In this document: piece by piece, positions 56,837-64,000 of the stretch
Numbering within the stretch: the first letter of the stretch is position 1
Layout of the letters: every line of letters begins with the position of its first letter
Source of the DNA: Pelobacter sp. UBA6812
GTDB lineage: Bacteria; Desulfobacterota; Desulfuromonadia; Desulfuromonadales; Syntrophotaleaceae
DNA: 64,000 nt
Reading direction: 5' to 3'
NCBI GenBank assembly: GCA_002452265.1
Contig: DKEW01000080.1
Span: 28,845 to 92,844 of the forward strand
The notes under the pieces: generated by a model
What the model was told of the DNA's origin: nothing
Seen by the model: the letters and a program-made list of their open reading frames with translations, nothing else
The model's database searches: none
Translations under genes and position numbers: made by a program

Positions 56837-57736
56837 ATGACATGCAACCTGCTGGTTATCCTTGGCCCGACCGCTTCCGGCAAAACCCGCTTGGGTGTGG
56901 AGGCGGCCCGTGCTTTGGGTGGAGAAATCATTTCTGCCGATTCACGACAGGTTTTTATCGGCATGGATATCGGTACCGGTAAAGATCTGTCCGAATATGG
57001 CGACATCCCCTATCATCTTATCGATATCTGCGCCGCGGGCAGCGAATTTTCCGTATTCGATTTCCAGCAACGGTTTTGCGAGGCCTATGACGCCATTCGC
57101 AGTCGCGGTCGGTTACCGCTGCTGGTCGGCGGTACCGGGCTCTATCTCGATTGCGTATTGCGCAATTACCGCTTGATCAAGGTGCCAGAAAACCCCGCGT
57201 TACGAACTGCGCTGGCATCGCTGAATATGGAGCAACTGGCGCTGCGGCTGCAGGCCCTCAAGCCGGAGCAGCACAACACCACTGACCTGACCGATCGCGA
57301 ACGGCTGCTGCGTGCCATCGAAATCGCCGAGGGGGAACTCGCCTCGCCTGATACGGGTCCTGTGCTGCCAGAGCTGTGCCCGCTGGTCTTCGGGGTGCGC
57401 TGGGAGCGTAGCGTGTTGCGGCGACGCATCACCGAGCGTCTCAAGCAGCGTCTTGCCGAAGGGCTTATCGACGAAGTCCAAAAGCTGCTCAATGCCGGGG
57501 TTCCCCATGCGATGATGGAACATTACGGTCTGGAATACCGGCTGGTCTCCCAACATCTGCAGGGCGACCTGAACCGCAACGACATGTTTCAGAAGCTTAA
57601 CAGTGCCATCCATCAGTTCGCCAAGCGTCAGGAAACCTGGTTTCGCCGCATGGAACGGCAGGGTGTCGCTATCCACTGGTTGGATGGCGATCGGGAGCCC
57701 CTGCAGATTTTGTTACAGATTTTCAGAAAAGCCTGA
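56837..57736 (+). CDS. miaA: tRNA dimethylallyltransferase, divergent paralogue type
   Basis: A 299-residue MiaA-family protein that would prenylate A37 of tRNAs reading UNN codons. P-loop GPTASGKTRLG, catalytic loop SADSRQVFIGMDIGTGKD, PLLVGGTGLYLD, and C-terminal LEYRLVSQHLQGDL...KRQETWFRRM are present. Compared with the classical pattern SADSMQVYRGMDIGTAK it has R, F and I changes plus GKDL and the ICAAGSEFSVFDF segment, so it is a divergent branch and could be a second miaA. ATG 56837 is preferred; AAGGTCG lies ten bases upstream. Divergent to pcnB. Confidence 0.85.
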   Translation: MTCNLLVILGPTASGKTRLGVEAARALGGEIISADSRQVFIGMDIGTGKDLSEYGDIPYHLIDICAAGSEFSVFDFQQRFCEAYDAIRSRGRLPLLVGGTGLYLDCVLRNYRLIKVPENPALRTALASLNMEQLALRLQALKPEQHNTTDLTDRERLLRAIEIAEGELASPDTGPVLPELCPLVFGVRWERSVLRRRITERLKQRLAEGLIDEVQKLLNAGVPHAMMEHYGLEYRLVSQHLQGDLNRNDMFQKLNSAIHQFAKRQETWFRRMERQGVAIHWLDGDREPLQILLQIFRKA

Positions 57737-57815
57737 GGGCAGCAGGTTTCCGCTTATCCTCAACCGTCCGCAATGAGAACGTCTTCCCTCAACGACTTAA
57801 TACAAGATTATCACA

Positions 57816-59135
57816 ATGTCCCTGCCTGTCTCAGTGCAACGCTATTTGGAAAAAAGAGGTCCCGGAGGTCCGTGGCGCATGCAGGGCGATCCGCGCGGCA
57901 ACTATCAGGGCGCGGTGATCATCCCGGCCCTGGCCGAAAGCGACAGCCTGTTCTCTACCCTTGACAGTCTGCAAACCAATCCCCAGGCATTGCTTGAGCG
58001 ATTTTTACTGGTTGTGGTGGTCAATCACCGGCCTGACGCTGCCGCCGGCGACAAGCAGGATAACCATCGGACTTTGAGGAAACTGGCGGAAAAGGCTGTC
58101 GATTTGCCGAACCTGGCCTGGATTGACGCGGCCAGTGAAGGGCTGGAGTTACCGCTCAAAACCGGCGGTGTCGGCCTGGCGCGCAAGCTGGGGTTCGACC
58201 TGGCGCTGGAACGTCTCGACTGGTCAGGTGCACAGATTCTGGCGACCCTCGATGCCGATACCCTGGTTCGCGACGATTACCTGTCGGCTTTGAACGAGTA
58301 TTATGCGCCCGGCGTCGAGGGTGCCGCTGTGGTGCCGTTTTGCCATCCTCTGACCGGCGATATGGCCGAGCGGCAGGCCATCATTGCCTACGAGTTGTAC
58401 CTGCGGAGCCATGTTCTCGGTCTGCAACTGGCCGGCTCGCCCTATGCCTTTCACACCATTGGCAGCACTATAGCCTGCCGTGCGCGTGACTATGTGCGTG
58501 CCGGTGGCATGAACCGTCGCCAGGCCGGCGAGGATTTCTATTTTCTGCAGCAGTTGGCAAAGATCTCGGGGGTTGGCAGGGTTGCCGGAACCGTTGTGTA
58601 TCCCTCGGCGAGGATCTCCGAGCGCACTCCCTTCGGCACCGGCCGCAGCGTTGCCCAGTTGGCAATGGATCCCCATCCCGCCAGGCTATATTACGACCCT
58701 CGCTGCTATGATGTGCTTGGACAATGGTTGCAATTGGTAACGGAATGCTGGCGCAGCGACGCTCGCGAGTTATTGACGCGGTCTGTGGCCATCAGTGCTG
58801 CACTGGAGGAATTTTTAGTCCAGGAAAAGTTTCAGGAAGTGTGGCCCGGATTGTGCCGCAACCATGGTGACGCCAAAACGCGCCTTGTCGCTCTGCACGG
58901 CTGGTTCGACGGACTGAAGACCACCCGTTTGATTCATCATCTGACCCATGCCGGCTGGCACCGACTGACAGCGGCGCAGGCGTTGCCGGATCTTTTTCTG
59001 CAGGCTGGGTTGTCCCCGACCAACGATCCCGAACAACAGCTGATCGCATTGCGCCGTCAGCAGATTGGTACGGCTTGTGCTTTTTGCAGGTTGCCTGAGA
59101 AATCCAGGTATTGTAGGGTGGAGATATCCCCCTGA
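57816..59135 (+). CDS. Soluble family-2-type glycosyltransferase
   Basis: A 439-residue cytosolic protein with a GT-A-type core: GAVIIPALAESDSLFSTLDSL, ILATLDADTLVRDDY (DxD), and GGMNRRQAGEDFYFLQQL (acceptor site-like ED). There is no membrane segment. The C-terminal part contains two cysteines (CAFCRLPEKSRYC). The acceptor sugar and pathway are unknown. It lies 79 bases after miaA, in the same direction, and 30 bases before the PilZ gene. Confidence 0.75.
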   Translation: MSLPVSVQRYLEKRGPGGPWRMQGDPRGNYQGAVIIPALAESDSLFSTLDSLQTNPQALLERFLLVVVVNHRPDAAAGDKQDNHRTLRKLAEKAVDLPNLAWIDAASEGLELPLKTGGVGLARKLGFDLALERLDWSGAQILATLDADTLVRDDYLSALNEYYAPGVEGAAVVPFCHPLTGDMAERQAIIAYELYLRSHVLGLQLAGSPYAFHTIGSTIACRARDYVRAGGMNRRQAGEDFYFLQQLAKISGVGRVAGTVVYPSARISERTPFGTGRSVAQLAMDPHPARLYYDPRCYDVLGQWLQLVTECWRSDARELLTRSVAISAALEEFLVQEKFQEVWPGLCRNHGDAKTRLVALHGWFDGLKTTRLIHHLTHAGWHRLTAAQALPDLFLQAGLSPTNDPEQQLIALRRQQIGTACAFCRLPEKSRYCRVEISP

Positions 59136-59164
59136 TTGCTGACCTTTTTGCAGAGAGAGCTGTC

Positions 59165-59524
59165 ATGTCAACGGAAACCCTCTCCCGAACTTCAACGCGC
59201 CGCAGATACCTGGCGTGTCCCTTGCTGGTGGTACGTCAGAGCGGCCCCTCCGACTGTAAGATTTTTTTCGGCTACGCTCGCAATATCAGTAGCGGCGGGC
59301 TGTATATCAGCACGGTCAATCCCCGTGAGCCGGGTAGCCGTTTCGAGCTTGAAATTCCCATTCCGCCGCTGGGTCGCTGTGTGACCTGCCTTTGCGAAGT
59401 GATCTGGAAACGCGACTTTGCCCACACCTCGCCCTATGATCCCGGCATGGGTATGCGATTTGTAGACCTGGATGAGGATATCGCACAGGCCATCGATGCC
59501 TGGGTCTTGCAGCAGGAAGGATAG
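59165..59524 (+). CDS. PilZ-domain protein (c-di-GMP effector candidate)
   Basis: A 119-residue protein with RRRYLAC and ARNISSGGLYISTVN, matching the PilZ RxxxR...(D/N)xSxxG pattern. The first part is TSTRRRYLACPLLV, supplying the arginines for c-di-GMP contact, and the tail GMGMRFVDLDEDIAQAIDAW is usual. The ATG has GAGAG a few bases upstream. It follows the glycosyltransferase gene by 29 bases, suggesting a c-di-GMP-tuned function for that enzyme (inference). Confidence 0.85.
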   Translation: MSTETLSRTSTRRRYLACPLLVVRQSGPSDCKIFFGYARNISSGGLYISTVNPREPGSRFELEIPIPPLGRCVTCLCEVIWKRDFAHTSPYDPGMGMRFVDLDEDIAQAIDAWVLQQEG

Positions 59525-59560
59525 GTCGCAACTGACTGTGTGCCGAACTTGGGGTGCAAG

Positions 59561-59932
59561 TTAATCCCTGAATTTTAACGCCATTTTTGCCGCCAGGTAG
59601 ATCTGGGTCAGGCATTTGTACACCCGGCAATCGTGACTTTCCCGCGCGGATAAAGCTTTGACGCAGCCGTTGTAAATCCCCACCCCCTGCAGAATCAGCG
59701 GCTCCTGACCGTCTTCGATAAGCTTGGCAAAAGCCTCCTCATCCAAGGCGAGGCCGCCATTGGCTTCCTTGATGCACGTCTGTTGAAATTGTCCATCGAA
59801 CTTTCGCCACAGTTTTTGAGCCGCTTCATCGGGCAGTTCTTCCTGCAGCAGGATCTCCAGCAGGTTTGCCCCTTCGGGGCTGAGTTGCAAAACAGCTGCA
59901 ATCCGTTGTTGCTCGGTTTGCTGGTCGCTCAT
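59561..59932 (-). CDS. Small protein of unknown function co-translated with the TetR gene
   Basis: A 123-residue protein with a helical, acidic N-terminus (MSDQQTEQQRIAAVLQLSPEGANLLEILLQEELPDEAAQKLW) and cysteines in QQTCIKEANGG, NGCVKAL and HDCRVYKCL. It has no signal peptide or membrane segment. The ATG at 59932 follows GGGAAAAA and overlaps the TetR stop by four bases. No family recognised. As part of the TetR-efflux region it may be a co-regulated partner. Confidence 0.5.
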   Translation of the reverse strand: MSDQQTEQQRIAAVLQLSPEGANLLEILLQEELPDEAAQKLWRKFDGQFQQTCIKEANGGLALDEEAFAKLIEDGQEPLILQGVGIYNGCVKALSARESHDCRVYKCLTQIYLAAKMALKFRD

Positions 59933-60573
59933 GATTTTTTCCCTTTCTCGGACATTGGCTTGTATAAACACAACTTTTGCAGATAATCATCCACCAGGGC
60001 ACTTCCTTGTTCGGCCAGTGAAAAGAGGCCATCATCCATTAACCAGGAGTGGATGATACCGAGTATCAGACAGCGATACCCCAGCGCGGCCTGTGTGCAA
60101 TCGAGCTGTGCCGGAAGTTTGCCTTCCTGCTGCAGGCGCTTGAGGTCTTTCGCGTCCCTTTGTTGCATGCACCAACATTTTTCCTTGAACTGCTCCATAA
60201 TCGGCTGCAGTTCTTCGGTAAATTCCGCCCGGAAAAAGACCAGTTCGAAATAACGCCGGAACCGTGCGTCTCTTTCCAGATTCAAAAATAATCGTAACAG
60301 ATTGTCGCGCATATCCGACAGGTTGGTGACGGAGAGCAGCAGCAGGTCTTCCAGGCGCGTTTCGGTGGAGCGCTCGACCTCTTCCTTGATCGCCGAAAAC
60401 AGGTCGACCTTATCCTTGAAATGCCAGTAGATGGCACCACGTGTGACTCCGGCGCTGAGGGCGATATCCTCCAAGGTGGTGCGGGAATAGCCTTTGGCAT
60501 GGAACAGTTCCAATGCGGCGTCCAGAATATCCTGGCGGGTCTGCTCGGCATCGGCCTTGGTTTTACGGGCCAT
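59929..60573 (-). CDS. TetR/AcrR-family transcriptional regulator
   Basis: A 214-residue TetR-type repressor with N-terminal HTH: ILDAALELFHAKGYSRTTLEDIALSAGVTRGAIYWHFKDKVDLF, the TetR signature, and a C-terminal ligand-binding domain typical of AcrR (LEDLLLLSVTNLSDMRDN, ERDARFRRYFELVFFRAEF). It lies 178 bases downstream of the OprM-like gene in the same direction, and likely controls the efflux operon. No obvious operator palindrome was identified in the gap. Confidence 0.9.
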   Translation of the reverse strand: MARKTKADAEQTRQDILDAALELFHAKGYSRTTLEDIALSAGVTRGAIYWHFKDKVDLFSAIKEEVERSTETRLEDLLLLSVTNLSDMRDNLLRLFLNLERDARFRRYFELVFFRAEFTEELQPIMEQFKEKCWCMQQRDAKDLKRLQQEGKLPAQLDCTQAALGYRCLILGIIHSWLMDDGLFSLAEQGSALVDDYLQKLCLYKPMSEKGKKS

Positions 60574-60751
60574 TCAATCGTCTCCTGGAATAAACTCGGC
60601 GGCGCGGCTGCACCCCCGGATCGGGTCAAGGTTACCGTCAATTGCGGTCTCTGTCCAATCATTTTGCCCGCCGCCGGTCCTCCAAGCTGTCCCCCGGGAG
60701 ATAAAGGCAAAAACAGTCTTAATGTTCAGGACAGAGACTTTTTATGCCGTG

Positions 60752-62161
60752 TTACGCTCCGCCGCCAAGGACCTTGTAGAGAACTACCAGATTGGACAGT
60801 CGCGACAGACGTGCAGTAATTAAATTCTGCTGGGCATTATAGAGAGAGCGTTGGGAATCGAGCACGACCAGATAACTGTCAACGCCTTTTTCATAGCGGG
60901 CTTTGGACAGTCGATAGCTCTCGGCGGTAGCGTCGGTCAGGGATTGCTGCGCCGCCACCTGTTCGTCAATGGTTCCGCGTTGCGCAAGGGCATCGGCGAC
61001 TTCGCGAAACGCCGTCTGGATCGCTTTCTCATAGTGGTTCACGGCGATATCCCGATCGACCGTCGCCACCTCCAGGTTGGCGCGGTTGCTGCCGGCATTG
61101 AAGATCGGCAGGCTGATCTGCGGTGCAAATTGCCAAGCCAGGGAGCCGCCCGAAAACAGACCGGACAATTCGGTACTGCCGGTGCCAATGGAACTGGTCA
61201 GGGTGATCCGTGGGAAAAAGGCGGCGCGTGCTGCCCCGATGTTGGCATGGGCGCCCTTGAGCAGATACTCTGCCTGCAGGATATCGGGACGGTCGAGCAG
61301 TGTCTCCGAAGAAAGTCCCGGCGCGATCTCTTTTACACATGCGATATTTGCTGTCAGGCTGTCAGGCAGCAGTTCCGGCGCGACCGGCGCACCGATCAGT
61401 AGCGTAAGACTATTCATATCCTGTGCGACAAGGCTTGTATAGCGGGCAATATCGACGCGTGCCGCATCGACGCTGGTCTGGGCCTGGAACAGATCAAGCG
61501 CCGAGGACACTCCGGCATCGAAACGGCTCTTGATAAGCAGGTAGGAGGCCCGTTGGCTGGCCAGGGTTTCCTGGGCCAGTTGCAGTCGTTCACGGTCGGC
61601 GGCCAGGTTCAAGTAACTGGTGACAACTTCGGAGATAAGACTTATCTGCGCGCTACGCCGCGCTTGTTCGGTGGCAAGGTACTCTTCCAGGGCCTGATCC
61701 CTGAGACTTTGAACCCGGCCGAACAGGTCGAGTTCGTAGGAGCTGAATCCGAGGCCGACGCTATACTGGTGAATAGTCTCATGTTGCCCCGTGGTGGTAA
61801 GGTCTTTCGGTTGACCCTCGGCAAGAATGCTTGCGGAACCGTCCACTTTGGGCAGCAGATCCGAGCGCCGGATCTGATACAGGGCCCGGGATCGCTTGAT
61901 ATTGAGGACGGCTACGCGCAGATCGCGGTTGTTCTCAAGGGCCATGGCGATGAGTTTTTGCAATGGCGCCTGGGAGGTAAATGCCTGCCAGGGGATATTG
62001 GCGGCGACCGCATCCGAGGGTTTATCGGTCTGTTCCTTGTAGGAGGGACCGCTTGGCCAGGTGGCCGGTATCGGGGCCTCCGGGCGATGATAATCCGGGG
62101 CCATGCTCGTACATCCCGTCAGGGTAACAATGGTTGCGAACAGGTACAGTTTTTTGAACAT
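60752..62161 (-). CDS. RND efflux outer-membrane factor (OprM/NodT family)
   Basis: A 469-residue TolC-type outer-membrane lipoprotein: signal [13 protein letters not shown] with lipobox, then the two OEP repeats with [44 protein letters not shown] and [39 protein letters not shown]. The start 62161 with GAAGGGAAC upstream is four bases after the RND stop, so the two are coupled. It forms a tripartite pump with the RND protein and an adaptor that must lie upstream of this window. Confidence 0.92.
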   Translation of the reverse strand: MFKKLYLFATIVTLTGCTSMAPDYHRPEAPIPATWPSGPSYKEQTDKPSDAVAANIPWQAFTSQAPLQKLIAMALENNRDLRVAVLNIKRSRALYQIRRSDLLPKVDGSASILAEGQPKDLTTTGQHETIHQYSVGLGFSSYELDLFGRVQSLRDQALEEYLATEQARRSAQISLISEVVTSYLNLAADRERLQLAQETLASQRASYLLIKSRFDAGVSSALDLFQAQTSVDAARVDIARYTSLVAQDMNSLTLLIGAPVAPELLPDSLTANIACVKEIAPGLSSETLLDRPDILQAEYLLKGAHANIGAARAAFFPRITLTSSIGTGSTELSGLFSGGSLAWQFAPQISLPIFNAGSNRANLEVATVDRDIAVNHYEKAIQTAFREVADALAQRGTIDEQVAAQQSLTDATAESYRLSKARYEKGVDSYLVVLDSQRSLYNAQQNLITARLSRLSNLVVLYKVLGGGA

Positions 62162-62165
62162 GATT

Positions 62166-64000
62166 TCAGTTCCCTTCGATTTGAACGATAGCTGCAGCAT
62201 CCTCGACCAGGCGCGGTTTTTTGGCAGGGAACAGTTTGCGCACCACCACGAAAAATACCGGGACGAAGAATACAGCCAGTACCGTGGCGGTTACCATACC
62301 GCCGTTGACTGCAGTACCCATGGCATTCTGAGCGCCGGAACCGGCTCCCTTATTGATGGCCAGCGGCAGCACGCCGAAGAAAAACGCCAGCGAGGTCATC
62401 AGGATCGGTCGCAGGCGCAGGCGAGCCCCCTCCAGGGTGGCTTCGATAAGCCCCATGCCGTGTTCCATCTGTTCCTTGGCGAACTCGACGATCAGGATGG
62501 CGTTCTTGGCGGAAAGTCCGATGGTCGTGAGGATGGCAATCTGAAAATAGACGTCGTTGGACATCCCACGCATGGTTGTCGCTATGACCGCTCCGATGAC
62601 CCCCAGCGGTATAACCAGCATGACCGAGAAAGGGATCGCCCAGCTTTCATAAAGAGCTGCCAGACACAGAAATACCACCAGTAGCGATATGCTGTAGAGC
62701 GCGGTGGTCTGGGCCCCGGCCATGCGTTCCTGATAAGACAGGCCGGTCCATTCGAAGCCGATCCCGGCGGGAAGCCTGGCGGCCATCGACTCCATCTCTC
62801 GCATGGCTTCACCGGAACTTCTGCCCGGTGCCGGTTGTCCCATGATCTCCATGGAGGGGATGCCATTGTAGCGTTCCAGACGTGGAGAACTATAGCTCCA
62901 TCTGCCGGTGGCAAAAGCGGAAAACGGCACCATCTCGCCGGAACTGTTGCGGACATACCATTTGCCGATATCCTCCGGCAGCATGCGCGCTTGCGCGTCG
63001 GCCTGGACATACACCCGCTTGACCCGTCCCTTCTGAATAAAGTCATTGACGTATGAACTGCCCCAGGCTGTCGACATGATGCTGTTGATGTCCGACAGGG
63101 ATACGCCAAGGGCGCCCGCGCGCACATCATCGATATCAAGATTGAACTGAGGGGTATCATCCATGCCGTTGGGACGCACGGCGATCAGGGCCGGATTCTT
63201 CGCTGCCATGCCCAACAGCTGATTGCGTGCGGCCAGCAGCTGTTCATGGCCCAGACCATCCCGATCCTGCAACTGGAAATCGAAGCCGGTGGCATTGCCC
63301 AGTTCCATAACCGCCGGCGGGACAAAAGCAAAGGTCATGGCGTCCCTGATGGTCGAAAATTTGCCCATGGCTCTACCGACGACAGCCGGCGCCTGCAGGT
63401 TTTTAGCCTGACGGAGCTTCCAATCTTTCAGCCTGATAAAGCCAAAGCCCATGTTTTGGCCTTTACCGGCAAAACTGAACCCGGACACCGTTAAAACCGA
63501 CTCTACCGCCTGGTTGTCTTCTTCCAGGAAATAGTGTTCCAGCTGTTCAAGGACTTTCGTGGTTCTGTCCTGGGTGGCTCCGGTTGGCAACTGCACCTGG
63601 CAGAAGATAATGCCCTGATCTTCTTCTGGTAGAAAAGCCGTGGGTATTTTTACGAAAAACCATCCCATGGCCACAACGATGACTCCGTAAATAACCAGGT
63701 AACGGCCGCTTTTTTTAAGCATGTGGCCGACCATGGACTGATAGCCATGGGTGCCCCGGTCAAACCACTTGTTGAACCAACGAAAGAAGCCGCTGAACCA
63801 GCCGCCTTCGGCAATCACATGCCCTTTGGCTACCGGTTTAAGCAAGGTGGCGCAAAGGGCCGGGGTCAGGATCATCGCCACCAGCACCGAGAGAATCATG
63901 GCCGATACAACGGTGATGGAAAACTGGCGGTAAATAACGCCGGTGGCGCCGCCGAAAAAAGCCATCGGAACAAAAACCGCCGACAGCACCAGGGCGATGC
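62166..64000 (-). CDS. RND multidrug efflux transporter (AcrB/HAE1 type), N-terminus cut by window edge
   Basis: About 611 residues of the C-terminal part of a proton-driven RND pump: [26 protein letters not shown], the pore domains, ETERVQ-like [45 protein letters not shown] and the last TM bundle ([40 protein letters not shown]). The N-terminal region of roughly 400 residues, including the conserved TM4 acidic pair, is outside the window. Downstream genes are OprM and TetR. The initial Met seen in the frame is not the true start. Confidence 0.93.
   Translation of the reverse strand, partial: IALVLSAVFVPMAFFGGATGVIYRQFSITVVSAMILSVLVAMILTPALCATLLKPVAKGHVIAEGGWFSGFFRWFNKWFDRGTHGYQSMVGHMLKKSGRYLVIYGVIVVAMGWFFVKIPTAFLPEEDQGIIFCQVQLPTGATQDRTTKVLEQLEHYFLEEDNQAVESVLTVSGFSFAGKGQNMGFGFIRLKDWKLRQAKNLQAPAVVGRAMGKFSTIRDAMTFAFVPPAVMELGNATGFDFQLQDRDGLGHEQLLAARNQLLGMAAKNPALIAVRPNGMDDTPQFNLDIDDVRAGALGVSLSDINSIMSTAWGSSYVNDFIQKGRVKRVYVQADAQARMLPEDIGKWYVRNSSGEMVPFSAFATGRWSYSSPRLERYNGIPSMEIMGQPAPGRSSGEAMREMESMAARLPAGIGFEWTGLSYQERMAGAQTTALYSISLLVVFLCLAALYESWAIPFSVMLVIPLGVIGAVIATTMRGMSNDVYFQIAILTTIGLSAKNAILIVEFAKEQMEHGMGLIEATLEGARLRLRPILMTSLAFFFGVLPLAINKGAGSGAQNAMGTAVNGGMVTATVLAVFFVPVFFVVVRKLFPAKKPRLVEDAAAIVQIEGN

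Noticed and set aside
60700..60751. AGTCT/AGACT inverted repeat after the OprM gene as a terminator
   Set aside because: Only 5 bp of stem; too weak to call, although a T-run follows.

Overview
The window spans a bacterial chromosomal replication origin and about 53 kb to its right. The gene set suggests a Gram-negative, deltaproteobacterial (Desulfuromonadales/Pelobacter-Syntrophotalea-like) organism: the dnaA-dnaN-recF-gyrB-gyrA cluster diverges from rpmH-rnpA-yidD-yidC-mnmE-mnmG-rsmG-parA-parB-bactofilin, there are outer-membrane porins and Slp/OprM-type lipoproteins, menaquinone is made by the futalosine route (mqnB, mqnD), and no 16S rRNA operon is present. The species-level guess is inference from gene order and protein flavour, not a database match.

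Layout. 1-10601 (minus): gpsA (cut by the window edge), a TPR membrane protein, gyrA, gyrB, recF, dnaN, dnaA. 10602-10938: dnaA-rpmH intergenic with DnaA-box-like sites; a second, stronger box cluster lies between dnaA and dnaN. 10939-19575 (plus): rpmH to bactofilin, with a parS site between mnmE and mnmG. 19576-20169: gene-poor, apparently decayed DNA. 20170-28790: dinB, a sugar-isomerase-like TIM barrel, a K+ channel with an odd filter, gshA, tkt, a palindromic intergenic repeat, and an ECF sigma / zinc-finger anti-sigma / DUF3106 operon. 28820-36261 (minus): two successive modules, each an outer-membrane porin followed by an exported FG-GAP/VCBS-type propeller protein, and a TlpA-like thioredoxin. 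36561-39257 (plus): an unrecognised protein, then mqnB-mqnD. 39366-46289 (minus): serA, a small Cys-cluster protein and aroF behind a Phe-rich leader peptide and attenuator, then a trehalose operon (DUF5752, TreT-like glycosyltransferase, OtsA). 46540-47290: stand-alone tRNA-Phe and a YkgJ-type protein. 47314-56657 (minus): SYLF protein, Slp lipoprotein, cobO, then a tightly overlapping ubiD / hyuB / hyuA / zinc-ribbon-TPR block and pcnB. 56837-59524 (plus): a divergent miaA, a soluble family-2 glycosyltransferase, a PilZ protein. 59561-64000 (minus): a small unknown protein, a TetR regulator, an OprM-like outer-membrane factor and an RND pump cut by the window edge.

The observations I consider strongest are: (1) an undeclared 30-residue leader peptide with eight Phe and one Trp in eleven residues, followed by a 12-bp stem terminator, directly upstream of the DAHP synthase gene; (2) the repeated porin + propeller module; (3) the translationally coupled TPR-HyuA-HyuB-UbiD operon; (4) the origin/parS architecture. 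Nothing resembling a CRISPR array, prophage, integron or intact insertion sequence was seen. Start codons were often moved inward from the longest open frame where a Shine-Dalgarno sequence or overlap with the upstream gene decided the issue; such choices are stated per gene.
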